Positions 40,852-49,957 of a stretch of DNA of 64,000 nt are shown here, piece by piece (position 1 is the stretch's first letter; every line of letters starts with the position of its first letter). The notes beneath the pieces are model-generated. The model was not told where the DNA came from, searched no databases, and saw only the letters and a program-made list of their open reading frames with translations. Both the position numbers and the translations under genes were made by a program. The stretch is from Paenibacillus artemisiicola. Its GTDB lineage: Bacteria > Bacillota > Bacilli > Paenibacillales > Paenibacillaceae. The stretch lies in assembly GCF_017652985.1 (NCBI RefSeq), contig NZ_JAGGDJ010000009.1:1-64000 (forward strand), written 5' to 3'.

Positions 40852-43800
40852 TTACGATTGCGTTGCATGCGACGATGGCCGGCCGAACGACATCCATAGC
40901 TCGATGACGTTGCCTTCTTCCTTCAGCGCGTGGACAAGCAGCTCCCGGGCGACCCGCAGCCCTCCGCGGCGATAGCGGTTCGCCGTCGGCGCGGCGGACG
41001 CCACGATCCCGTTCACGGCGATTTTCCGTTCGCCGGCGTTTCCGAGACGGTAGACGAACTCCACCGGCCAGTCCATGAACCGATAAGCGAATCGCAGACC
41101 GTTCAAGGCATCCGGCAGTACGGGATCGACGACCAGGTCCCCGTCTTCCTGGCGAATGCCCAGGCAATTCGAGACGAGCTGGTTCATGTAGATGCCCGGG
41201 CCGCTGGAGTAGATCCGCCAGCCGCCCTTGACCGGCACCCGGCCGTCCCGCAGTCCCTCGAACCCTTCCTGCGCCGCGTAGCGGTCGTTGAACTTCCCGT
41301 CCGAGCTGCTGAAGTACGCGTTGCGTTGGCGAGGCTCCGCGTTCGGCACGACGCCGGACAGGCCGACCGGGTTGATCATTAGCAGCGCCTTCCAGGCTTC
41401 GTCGCCATAGCCGAGCTTGGCCGAGGCTTCGACGAAGCGGATATGCGCGTGGACGTACTGCAGCCCGATTTCGCGGCCGAAGTTGGCCGCTTGCTCGGCT
41501 CGCTTGAACCGCACGCTGACGCCGCCCGCATACCGCGCCGGACGATCCATCAGCCGGACGCCGTCCGGAAAATACAGCTTCTCCTTAATCACGGCGTAGT
41601 GCTTCTCCGCCTGCTCCTTCGTCAACAGTTCGCCGATCATGCTCCGGGTCATCGGCAGCAGGCGATAGCGAATGCCCGTCGCCGTATCCTCCGGGTGAAG
41701 CATGGGTTCCGGCGCGCTCGGATTCTCCATGTACAAGAAGCCCGGAATGACGTCTTTGGCGAGCATGAACCGGTTAAAATCCAATTGAATCCCCTCCGCC
41801 AACGCTTGCAGCTCCGCTGACAAACCGGCGTCGTGCGGCTTGATCGCCGCCGCGAAGCCGCCGATCGCCTGATAGGTCAGCGCGACCGTCCAGCTGCTCA
41901 CCATGTACCGCTTCAGCAGGGCGTTCGCCGGCTGCAGCGTGTCGTCCCAATCGCCGTCGCCGTACGCCGATAGATGCGTGCCGTGCACGAAGTGCCCGCG
42001 AATATAAGCGATTTCCTTCCGGACATGCGCTAACAGGCTCGCGTTGGCCTCCGTGAAGGCGAACGGCCCGCGCGCCATATAGGGAACCGGCTCCGCCAAA
42101 ATGCCGAAGTCCCCCGTCGCCCGCAAATAATCGCCGAGCACCTTGAGCGGCCAGACGACGATATCGCCGTGGCTCTCGTCGGCCTGAATGCTCGCGTACC
42201 GGTCGAACATGAACCATTGCGGCCAATGGCCCGTGTCCTCGTACTGCTGCGCGTACACGCGCAGCAGGATCTCCCGGACCGTGCCATAGCGTTGCGCCGC
42301 CAGGAAATATTCGGCCGGTCCTTGGCAGACGTCCCGCGTTCCCCAGGCGGCGCCGCCGTACTGCTCCAGCCCGTGCGGCGCGGAGAAATGGACAAGCATG
42401 TTGTGCGCGTACCACCAAGCCAGCGTATTCATGCTCTCCAATTCGGCGGAGGCGCCGCCGTCCGAGGACAAGCGGAACCCGTTCAAAACCCCGCCGAGAA
42501 ACGCGCGGTACCGCTCCTTCTCCTCGTCCGCCGACCGTTCCGCGAACGGCAGCGGCTCCCCGTGCAGCAAGCCTTGGACGGTCAGGCTCCAGGACGGGCT
42601 CGCGGACAGCGCCAGCACGGTGAGCGACGCCTCGCCCGGCTGCGTATCGTCGGCCAGCAGCCGTTCGTCGCCGACGTTCATGACGGCGCCCGTCACCCGC
42701 AGGCGATAGCGAAGCTCCGGGTACACAGAGGCGCTGAGCGCGCCCGCCGCGGCCCGGAACGTCAGCGTGTCGCCTTCTTGCGCGACCGACGCGGGCAGCT
42801 CGTATTCGTTCGCGTTCATGATGGCCTGGTTCGTGACGAGACAAGGGTAGGCGATACCTCTCTCCGATTCGAATCGCAGGCAAACCTCCGGCGTATCCGC
42901 GGACGCGAAGCACGTCACGAGGATGACGTCGTCCGCCAGCTTGTACCGCCAGCTGGCGTAATTAAAGCCCATCTCGAACAGCGAAGGCAGCGCGAGCAGC
43001 CGGTAGCGGCCCTCGAGCTCGACGTAAATGCGCTGGCCCGATGCCTTCATGACGTTCAGGGCGCTGCGGGTATTGGACAGCAGCTTGTGGAACGTCGTAT
43101 TCCCGACGGCGAGCTGCGAGTTGAACACGCCGTACATGTAAACGGTGGTCGTCAGCACGTCATCGCGCACACGGTCGTTGCCGCCGGTCATCAGAATGTG
43201 CCCGTGCGGGCGCTCCACCCGCAGCTCCTTCTCCTTCAGGACGACATGCTCGCGTCCAGGCGTGAAGAACGACAAGAGCTCGCCGCCGCCGTATTCTTCC
43301 TGCAGCCGCTCGGGATACAAGCCGGCGAGCTCCGCGTCCGTCAAGGGCAGCGCGCGCAGCGGCGAAGCGATCGACGCCTTCCGCTTCGTCGTCTCCACGT
43401 CCTCTCCCGGCCCGAGCGGACGGTCGCCGGTCTGCCGCCATGCCTCGGCCACGTCCGCGCCGAACGCGGGCGCGTCCGCCGCTTCCGGATGATCGGCTCT
43501 CAGCAAGCCGTAAAAGACGACCCGGGCTTCGCCGTTCAGCCGGATACGCTCGGACTGCAGCGCGACGTAGGCGAATTCGTATTGATAAATCTCGTTGGCC
43601 AGCGACGCCATCGCTAGCCGCGCGGGCACGTCGGTGTCCTTGTACGAGAGGCCGAAGAACTGGAAGCCGTCGGTCGAGTATCCTGCCGCGCCGGTTAGCG
43701 CGCCCTGCTGCAAATAGGGAAACTTGCCGCCCTGCGGCTGATTTTGGCGCGAGCAGACGACGTAGCCCTTCGCGGGATCGCGGAAGACGGAGTGCCCGAT

Positions 43801-44247
43801 ATACTGCGAAACGTACGCCTCGTTGGAGCGGACCGCGCCGCGGTCGGCCAAGCCGACGTCCTGGCCGTAGATGACGTCGAGCTCGAGGCCGGCGTTGCCG
43901 GACAAGGCGACGTCCCAGAACCAGACGCCCTGCTCCGTCAGCCGGAACGTCACCCGGTAAGCCGCTCCCCACGCTTCGCCTTCCCACGCGAGCGCCCGCG
44001 CATGCCGGCGCAGACGGCTGGCGGAACGAACGCCGAGCAGCGGCACGGCCTCGATTCCGTCCGCCGCGAACCGGCGAAGGAACAAATTGCTCAAGGCGCC
44101 GTCGAGCGGGTTAGCCTGTAATTGGTTAATGAGCGTATGTTCGCCGTAAGCGGCCTCGAACAGATCGCCGCTCCGCAGAAACGTGAACCGGAACGGCCCT
44201 TCTTGCACGTGAAGCTTCGAATCCGTCGTCTGGAGTATGATGCTCAC
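40852..44247 (-). CDS. GH94 phosphorylase, probable 1,2-beta-oligoglucan phosphorylase
   Basis: A 1131-residue cytoplasmic protein without signal peptide. It has an N-terminal beta-sandwich region, a helical linker and an (alpha/alpha)6 catalytic barrel. The barrel shows WGTRDVCQGPAEYFLAAQRY, GHWPQWFMFDRYASI and SAYGDGDWDDTLQPANALL; the Asp near residue 765 is the expected general acid of GH94. Cellobiose phosphorylases are about 800 residues. A length of about 1100 with this layout is that of 1,2-beta-oligoglucan phosphorylase, which splits beta-1,2-glucan chains with phosphate to alpha-glucose 1-phosphate. The start at 44247 (MSIILQTTDSKLHV) follows GGAGAG. It follows the GH144-like gene directly. 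Confidence 0.8.
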   Translation of the reverse strand: MSIILQTTDSKLHVQEGPFRFTFLRSGDLFEAAYGEHTLINQLQANPLDGALSNLFLRRFAADGIEAVPLLGVRSASRLRRHARALAWEGEAWGAAYRVTFRLTEQGVWFWDVALSGNAGLELDVIYGQDVGLADRGAVRSNEAYVSQYIGHSVFRDPAKGYVVCSRQNQPQGGKFPYLQQGALTGAAGYSTDGFQFFGLSYKDTDVPARLAMASLANEIYQYEFAYVALQSERIRLNGEARVVFYGLLRADHPEAADAPAFGADVAEAWRQTGDRPLGPGEDVETTKRKASIASPLRALPLTDAELAGLYPERLQEEYGGGELLSFFTPGREHVVLKEKELRVERPHGHILMTGGNDRVRDDVLTTTVYMYGVFNSQLAVGNTTFHKLLSNTRSALNVMKASGQRIYVELEGRYRLLALPSLFEMGFNYASWRYKLADDVILVTCFASADTPEVCLRFESERGIAYPCLVTNQAIMNANEYELPASVAQEGDTLTFRAAAGALSASVYPELRYRLRVTGAVMNVGDERLLADDTQPGEASLTVLALSASPSWSLTVQGLLHGEPLPFAERSADEEKERYRAFLGGVLNGFRLSSDGGASAELESMNTLAWWYAHNMLVHFSAPHGLEQYGGAAWGTRDVCQGPAEYFLAAQRYGTVREILLRVYAQQYEDTGHWPQWFMFDRYASIQADESHGDIVVWPLKVLGDYLRATGDFGILAEPVPYMARGPFAFTEANASLLAHVRKEIAYIRGHFVHGTHLSAYGDGDWDDTLQPANALLKRYMVSSWTVALTYQAIGGFAAAIKPHDAGLSAELQALAEGIQLDFNRFMLAKDVIPGFLYMENPSAPEPMLHPEDTATGIRYRLLPMTRSMIGELLTKEQAEKHYAVIKEKLYFPDGVRLMDRPARYAGGVSVRFKRAEQAANFGREIGLQYVHAHIRFVEASAKLGYGDEAWKALLMINPVGLSGVVPNAEPRQRNAYFSSSDGKFNDRYAAQEGFEGLRDGRVPVKGGWRIYSSGPGIYMNQLVSNCLGIRQEDGDLVVDPVLPDALNGLRFAYRFMDWPVEFVYRLGNAGERKIAVNGIVASAAPTANRYRRGGLRVARELLVHALKEEGNVIELWMSFGRPSSHATQS

Positions 44248-44283
44248 CCTGCTCTCCTAAGGTATTGATTCTCTCTCTGACGC

Positions 44284-45525
44284 TTACGCGATCGATCCGG
44301 CGCCGGCGCCTGCATCCGCTTCCGTTCCCAGGCACAGATCCATGCCGAGGCGGGCCGGCGGAACTTTCATGAAGTGGCGCCAAACGAAGCCGGTGCGATA
44401 ATTCTCGATCATGAGGAGCGTGATGCCCTTGTCGATGCCGATGACGTCCTCGGCGTACCAGGCCGGCGTCTCGTCCAGGTTGAACGCGTCCTTAAAGCCG
44501 TAAGGTCCCCACAGCCGCGGGTGGTTCTCGTAATAATGGCGCAGCGCGGCGATCGATTCCCGCGGCGTGAAGACGATCGAGCCCGCGGCCCCGCAAGGCG
44601 GAATCGTGCCGTCCGCATAGTCCCGCTTCGTCGTGTTCGGATCGGCGCCGTAACCGCCGCTGTAACCGCGCGGGCCGTCGCAGGCGGTAAGCCCCCACGC
44701 GTTCGGGCCGAACGTCTTCGAGCGGTCTGCGCGGTCGATGCAGAATTGCCGGTTCGCGAGCGTCGCCCGCACCGAATTCTCGTACCAATCCACCCCGTAT
44801 CGGTCGCGCCGGCCGCGGAAGTCGAACCAGGCATGCGAGAACTGATAGACGAACAGCGCACCGCCCGTGCTGTGGATGACCGGCCCGTGCCCGCCGTAGT
44901 AGCCCACGTACCGCACGAAATCCTCGAACATCGAAGCCGGTACGGGATGCGTCGGCGACGCGGCGCCAAGGAAGTACATCATGAACTGCTCCGCGTAATG
45001 GTCCCACGTGCCGAAGTGTTCGCCTTTCTCGTCGCTGTAGCCCATGTAGAATTGATTCGTCTCCGGATCGCGGTACCAATCCCACTCCACGCGCTCGTAG
45101 ATCGCTTGCGCCAGCCGCTTGACCTCTCCGCCGAAATATTCGCCGGCCGTCAGCGCGCCGCAGATGCAGATGGCCGTATCGATCACGGACACCTCGCAGC
45201 CGCGGTACTGCTTCGCCGTATCCCTGTCGAGGAAGTGAAAGAAGAAGCCGTGCCGATGCTCGGCATTGCTCCAGCAGGTACGAAGGGTACCGACCGCGCG
45301 CGCATCGGCTTCCTCGCGCGAGATCCATTCCCGCTCGGCGCCGATCGCAAGCGCGGTCAGGCCGTAGCCGACGGAGGCGACGCTCGCCATCTCCGGCCGG
45401 CCGGGCGCCCGGTCTCGGATCAGCCCGTAGCCCGGGCTGCCGGGATCCGTGTTCGCCTGCTCCCAAAAAAATTGAAAACTTCGTTTGCTCTCCAGTTCGA
45501 GCAAGGTATCGTCCGATAGTGCCAC
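44284..45525 (-). CDS. GH144-like (glycoamylase domain) endo-beta-1,2-glucanase, cytoplasmic
   Basis: A 413-residue (alpha/alpha)6 enzyme of the glycoamylase-like family that contains GH144 endo-beta-1,2-glucanases. It shows SKRSFQFFWEQANTDPGSPG (the usual opening), CEVSVIDTAICICGALTAGE, NAWGLTACDGPRGYSGGYGA and GPYGFKDAFNLDETPAWYAE. Known GH144 enzymes are usually secreted; this one has no signal peptide, so it would act on imported chains. The start is a GTG at 45525 after GAGGAGAG. The same domain and a GH94 domain occur fused in cyclic beta-1,2-glucan synthases, which supports the linkage assigned here. Confidence 0.78.
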   Translation of the reverse strand: MALSDDTLLELESKRSFQFFWEQANTDPGSPGYGLIRDRAPGRPEMASVASVGYGLTALAIGAEREWISREEADARAVGTLRTCWSNAEHRHGFFFHFLDRDTAKQYRGCEVSVIDTAICICGALTAGEYFGGEVKRLAQAIYERVEWDWYRDPETNQFYMGYSDEKGEHFGTWDHYAEQFMMYFLGAASPTHPVPASMFEDFVRYVGYYGGHGPVIHSTGGALFVYQFSHAWFDFRGRRDRYGVDWYENSVRATLANRQFCIDRADRSKTFGPNAWGLTACDGPRGYSGGYGADPNTTKRDYADGTIPPCGAAGSIVFTPRESIAALRHYYENHPRLWGPYGFKDAFNLDETPAWYAEDVIGIDKGITLLMIENYRTGFVWRHFMKVPPARLGMDLCLGTEADAGAGAGSIA

Positions 45526-45556
45526 GCTCGTTCTCTCCTCTCTCGCGATGCTCGCG

Positions 45557-47974
45557 TTACGCCTCGAAACGGACGATCAGCTCGTCTTCGACCTTCGCGT
45601 GCCGCAGCGATACGATCCGCTGCGCCGCGCCGCGGCGCTCGACCTTATAGGCTTCGCTCGGCGCGATCCGGCGCGCCGTCTCGAGCGCGATCCAATCCTG
45701 CGCCTGCGTCAGCCGGAAAGCGAGATGCGCCTCGCCGATCTCCATAATCTCCGCCGTGGAAGCCAGAATCGTCGCGCCCGCGGCCTTGACGCCGACCGGC
45801 AGCATGACGCCGTCCTTGGCGGCGATCGTCAGCTCGCGGCCCTCGAACAGCGCCTCGCCTCGATCGTAAAGGCGCAGCGTCTTGTCGAAGCCGTCAAGGT
45901 TCAGCAGATGAAGGAACCGTTCGCCGTCCGCCGACCGCGTCGAGGTCAAGAACAGGCCGTGCTCCGGGCAGTCGTGGGTCAAGCCTGCCTTCGCCCCCAG
46001 CCGCTCGAGCGCGTCCCGGAACAAGCCGATGTCGGTCCGGTAGCGCGCCGTCATGACGATCGCGCGCCCGCGGCCGACCGCGCAATCGAACCCGCACGCC
46101 TGTCCGCTGCCCTGCAGGCGGAAGAACGGCTCGGCGCCGCGCACGGCCTCGAAGGTCTGGGCGAAGTGCGTGCGCACCTCCGGCCGCGGCGCTGCCCAGC
46201 CTTCGGCGACGACGGACGGGTAATAATCCGGCCCGTCGCGATGCTCCGCCGCGAAGCGCAAGCCGAGGCAGTCCGACAGGATCGTGCATGGCCGGGCTTC
46301 CATGTCATACTGCGGCACCTCGCCGTACAGCAGCACGTTCCCGCCTTCCATAAGGTAGTCCGCGAGCTTGCGCTGCAGCGCCTCGTCCATGTAGCTTGCG
46401 GACAGCAGCGCCAGCACGGGCACCTCGGCAGCGCGGAGCGGCTTGTTCTGGATATCCGCGGCGCCGAAGCGGTAGCCCGCGAGCAGCATGGCGCGGGCCA
46501 TCGTCTCCCAGCCCGAGTGCGCCCGATTCGCTTCGAGATTCGCGTACATCCTCCGCATCGCTTCGCTGCCCGCGTACCGGTATTCCGTCATGTAATAATC
46601 GGGAATGAACGCGAAAGCGACCGCGTCGCGCTCCTCGCGCATGACGGCGACTTTGTCCGCGACCGCCATCATCGCCCGGATGCCGCGCGCCATCCGCGGG
46701 AACGTGTAATTCGGCTCCCCTTCCGGGCCGATCGGGGCGGCGAAGCCATGGCGCTCGCCCGTGAAGGCCGCCCGGCCATTGCCGTCGTCTCGTCCGTGGT
46801 CGAGCAGGCCGTTGCGGCCGCCGCAGAACAAATAATAATTGACCAGCCGGTTGCCCTGTGCCACGCACATGCGCAGCTTGAAATCCGCGGCCGACACGTC
46901 GTACCGCGCGCCGAGCGTCTCGCCGAAGTTGCCGTCGCCGCAGTTGAATTCCATCGACGCAAGCGGCTGATGCTCGCCGTGCATCGCGTCCATGAAGCCG
47001 TTGATCAGGTACAGGTCCTGGAACGTGTTCATGTCGAGATCGCCGAAATAAATATCGGAGCCGGACAGGAAGCCCGGCTTCCCTTCGTACGTCTCGTACA
47101 GCTGGCTGATGCCGATCGGGAACGTGAACCCGCGGCCCCCGCCGGTGCCGTGAATGTTCACCGCGAACGGCACGCCGCGCGCGCCGAATTCCTCGGCGAA
47201 TCCGCGCAGCGCGTCCACGTACCGGGCGAAACGGCCGCGCATGTAATGGCCGAGGTCGAGGTGCAGCGCCGGCGCATACGCCTCCCGCGGCGAGCGGATT
47301 GCCGCGGTCCGGACGGCCGGTTCCCCCAAGTCGAACGGGTACCGCTCCGCCAGCGACTCGGCCGGATAAACCTCCGTCAGCCATCGCGCAAAATCGTCCA
47401 AAACAAGCGGCGTCAGATCCGGACCGTTGCTCACCCAGGACAGCATGCCGATCTCGTTGTCCAGTTGAATCGCGATGACGTTCCCGCCGTTCGGCTGCAG
47501 CCGGGGAACGGCGACCGCCATCACCGCTTCGTACCAGCGGCGCGCCGCCTTCAGGAAGGCCGGCGCCAGGTAATCGACCGTCTTCGTCGTCGCCGGCCGG
47601 CCGTCCCAGCCGACCGGCACGATCTCCGGATATCGCTCGTAGAGCCAATAGGGCAGCCCCTCGTTTTTCATTTCCGCCATGATGAACGGCCCGGGACGGA
47701 GGAAGAAATACAGCCCGTTGTCTCGGCACAGGTCGATGAAGCCCGCCAAATCGTATTCGGGACGCTTCGCGCCGCGCAGGTCGATCTCGCCTTCGCGCTC
47801 TTCGTGGCAGAGCCACGGCACGTAGGACGCCACCGCGTTGCAGCCGGCTAGCTTCAACTTGTCGAGGCGGTCCTGCCATTCGTCCCGCCGCAGCCGGTAA
47901 TAGTGAATTTCCCCGCACAAAATCAGCTCCGGCCGGCCGTCGATCCGGATTTCTTTATCGATGATTTCGATCAC
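45557..47974 (-). CDS. GH35 family enzyme (beta-galactosidase or beta-1,2-glucan-active)
   Basis: An 805-residue cytoplasmic enzyme. It begins IRIDGRPELILCGEIHYYRL, typical of GH35. The acid/base Glu lies in AIQLDNEIGML (about residue 174) and the nucleophile Glu in LASMEFNCGDGNFGE (about 342). A GATase-like middle domain and C-terminal beta domains follow. GH35 is mostly beta-galactosidase, but a member from Ignavibacterium album acts as a transglucosylase on beta-1,2-glucosidic links. The neighbours here make that activity a serious alternative. The start is a GTG at 47974 after GGGGAG. Confidence 0.8.
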   Translation of the reverse strand: MIEIIDKEIRIDGRPELILCGEIHYYRLRRDEWQDRLDKLKLAGCNAVASYVPWLCHEEREGEIDLRGAKRPEYDLAGFIDLCRDNGLYFFLRPGPFIMAEMKNEGLPYWLYERYPEIVPVGWDGRPATTKTVDYLAPAFLKAARRWYEAVMAVAVPRLQPNGGNVIAIQLDNEIGMLSWVSNGPDLTPLVLDDFARWLTEVYPAESLAERYPFDLGEPAVRTAAIRSPREAYAPALHLDLGHYMRGRFARYVDALRGFAEEFGARGVPFAVNIHGTGGGRGFTFPIGISQLYETYEGKPGFLSGSDIYFGDLDMNTFQDLYLINGFMDAMHGEHQPLASMEFNCGDGNFGETLGARYDVSAADFKLRMCVAQGNRLVNYYLFCGGRNGLLDHGRDDGNGRAAFTGERHGFAAPIGPEGEPNYTFPRMARGIRAMMAVADKVAVMREERDAVAFAFIPDYYMTEYRYAGSEAMRRMYANLEANRAHSGWETMARAMLLAGYRFGAADIQNKPLRAAEVPVLALLSASYMDEALQRKLADYLMEGGNVLLYGEVPQYDMEARPCTILSDCLGLRFAAEHRDGPDYYPSVVAEGWAAPRPEVRTHFAQTFEAVRGAEPFFRLQGSGQACGFDCAVGRGRAIVMTARYRTDIGLFRDALERLGAKAGLTHDCPEHGLFLTSTRSADGERFLHLLNLDGFDKTLRLYDRGEALFEGRELTIAAKDGVMLPVGVKAAGATILASTAEIMEIGEAHLAFRLTQAQDWIALETARRIAPSEAYKVERRGAAQRIVSLRHAKVEDELIVRFEA

Positions 47975-48027
47975 AGTCGCACTCTCCCCGTCATGTCATG
48001 GCTCCGCCGCATGCCTCGGCCAAGCCG

Positions 48028-49014
48028 CTATTCCCCGGTCAATCCCGTCTTGTCGACGACCTGGGTGAAATACTTCTGCGCGAACAGGTACAGCGCCAGC
48101 AGCGGCAGCACGATCAGCAGCGTGCCGGCCATCCGAATCGCTTCGTTGACGTCCGTCACCTTCGCGCCGCCGGTATACATCGCCTTGAAGGCGTCGTTGA
48201 ACGTCTTCAGTTCCTGCGGCAGCGTCGTCATGGCGTTGCCCAGATACAGCGAGGCCAAGTACGTCTCGTTCCAGTGCCACACCATCGAGAACAGGTACAC
48301 CACGACGATCGCCGGCACCGAAATCGGCAGGATAATGCGGACGAACGTCTTGAACGCGCCCGCGCCGTCGATGGCCGCCGCCTCCTCCAGCGCGACGGGA
48401 ATCGTGCGGAAGAACTGCACGTAGATCAGGATGAACAGCGCCCCGCGAAGCCCTTGGGCGAAGAGGCCCGGCACGATGAACGGCAGCGGCGTTTCCAGCA
48501 TGTGGTACTGCTTGAACAGCAGGAACATCGGAATCATGATGACCTGCTTCGGCACGACGAACGTGATGAGCATGAGCGCGAACAGCACCGGCTTGCCGGG
48601 AAATTTGTACTTGGCGAAGCCGTAGCCCACGATGGCGCACGAGACCGTCTGCGCGACGGCCGGCAGCACCGAATTGAGCAGGGAGACGCCGAGCGCCTTG
48701 AGGTAATGCAGCACGTGCCACGCCTGAACGTAGTTGTCCCAGTCGAGCTGCCGCGGGATCCAGCCGACCGTCGGGTCGAGCAGATCCTCGAGGCTTTTGA
48801 AGCTTTGCGAGATCATGAACAGCAGCGGATAGACATAGACGAATCCGACGATGACCAGCAGCGCGTACACGACGGTCTTGAGCAGCAGCCCGTCGTTGCC
48901 CTGCCGGCCCCACAGCAGATGCGTCGTCTTGTCCGTCCAGCGGCGGAGCGATGTCCGCCAGTTCGCCGCCCGGCGCGTCTCCCGCGCGAGCGGCTTTGCG
49001 GCTGCGTCTCTCAT
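48028..49014 (-). CDS. Carbohydrate ABC permease (MalG type), pair 2 of cluster B
   Basis: A 328-residue permease with six membrane segments after a basic cytoplasmic tail of 45 residues. The EAA loop reads ALEEAAAIDGAGAFKTFVRI. The start at 49014 follows GAGGAGGAG. It pairs with the permease at 49073 and stands immediately before the GH35 gene. No ATPase gene accompanies it. Confidence 0.92.
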   Translation of the reverse strand: MRDAAAKPLARETRRAANWRTSLRRWTDKTTHLLWGRQGNDGLLLKTVVYALLVIVGFVYVYPLLFMISQSFKSLEDLLDPTVGWIPRQLDWDNYVQAWHVLHYLKALGVSLLNSVLPAVAQTVSCAIVGYGFAKYKFPGKPVLFALMLITFVVPKQVIMIPMFLLFKQYHMLETPLPFIVPGLFAQGLRGALFILIYVQFFRTIPVALEEAAAIDGAGAFKTFVRIILPISVPAIVVVYLFSMVWHWNETYLASLYLGNAMTTLPQELKTFNDAFKAMYTGGAKVTDVNEAIRMAGTLLIVLPLLALYLFAQKYFTQVVDKTGLTGE

Positions 49015-49072
49015 AGTCGTTCTCCTCCTCGCATTAGGGCTTTCGGTCTGCCTAACCTTCTGAATTGACCGT

Positions 49073-49957
49073 CTAATATCCGGCCGTTCTGCCTTCCCGG
49101 TTGCGGAAGAACCACGCGACGATCAGCAGCACGGCCAGAATGACGGCGAAAAAAATCCAGGCCAGCGCGCTGGAGTACCCGAAGCCCGTGTCCACTTGGA
49201 ACATGTTTTTCTGAATGAGCGTAATGACGTCGCCGAACGTATTCGTGAACAGGTCGACCGTCGTATAGATGAGGTTGACCAGAATAAACGGCTTCACCTC
49301 CGGCAGCGTCACCTTCCAGAAACTGACCCACGGCGAAGCGCCGTCGATGGCGGCGGCCTCGTACACCTGCGGGTTCACCTTCTGCAGCGCCGCGAGGAAG
49401 ATCAGAATCTGAACGCCGGAATACCACAGGATCAGGATGAATTTGTCGATGACCGCGATCAGCGGATTGCCCCACGCTTCGGGCAGCGACGTCTTCAAGT
49501 AGTCGATGACGCCGGACTGGTCCATCAGCGGAATCGTCGCCGCGCCCTGCGAGAACAGCTCCTGGACCACTTCGCCGCTCGTGATGACGACCGGCAGGAA
49601 GAAGATCGCGCGGAACAGCTGCCGTCCCCGAATCGGTTGGTTGATCAGCAGCGCCACGAACAGGGAGAACACGATGACGATCGGGATCATCAGCACGGTG
49701 GACTTGACGAAGAGCAGCAGCTGCTGAATGAATTCCGGATCCGTCAAAAACGCTTCCTTGTAATTGGCCCCGCCCACGTACGTCGTCTTGATGCCGTCCG
49801 GCGTGACGGCGACCTTATTGAAGCTCATGAAGAGCGAGAAATAGAGCGGATACGCCATGAACAGCAGGAATCCGGCGATCCACGGCAGCACGAGCGCATA
49901 ACCGATCAAGGCCTCGCGCCTTGCTTTGGGCAATCTCAATTTCATTCCCGTCCTCAT
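49073..49957 (-). CDS. Sugar ABC permease (MalF type), pair 2 of cluster B
   Basis: A 294-residue permease with six membrane segments (YALVLPWIAGFLLFMAYPLY at the start). The EAA loop reads VYEAAAIDGASPWVSFWKVT. It overlaps the DUF5696-like gene by four bases (ATGA), so this transport pair is tied in translation to that secreted protein. Confidence 0.92.
   Translation of the reverse strand: MRTGMKLRLPKARREALIGYALVLPWIAGFLLFMAYPLYFSLFMSFNKVAVTPDGIKTTYVGGANYKEAFLTDPEFIQQLLLFVKSTVLMIPIVIVFSLFVALLINQPIRGRQLFRAIFFLPVVITSGEVVQELFSQGAATIPLMDQSGVIDYLKTSLPEAWGNPLIAVIDKFILILWYSGVQILIFLAALQKVNPQVYEAAAIDGASPWVSFWKVTLPEVKPFILVNLIYTTVDLFTNTFGDVITLIQKNMFQVDTGFGYSSALAWIFFAVILAVLLIVAWFFRNREGRTAGY

Noticed and set aside
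45485-47851. Plus-strand open frame of 788 codons
   Set aside because: Antisense shadow of the GH35 gene.
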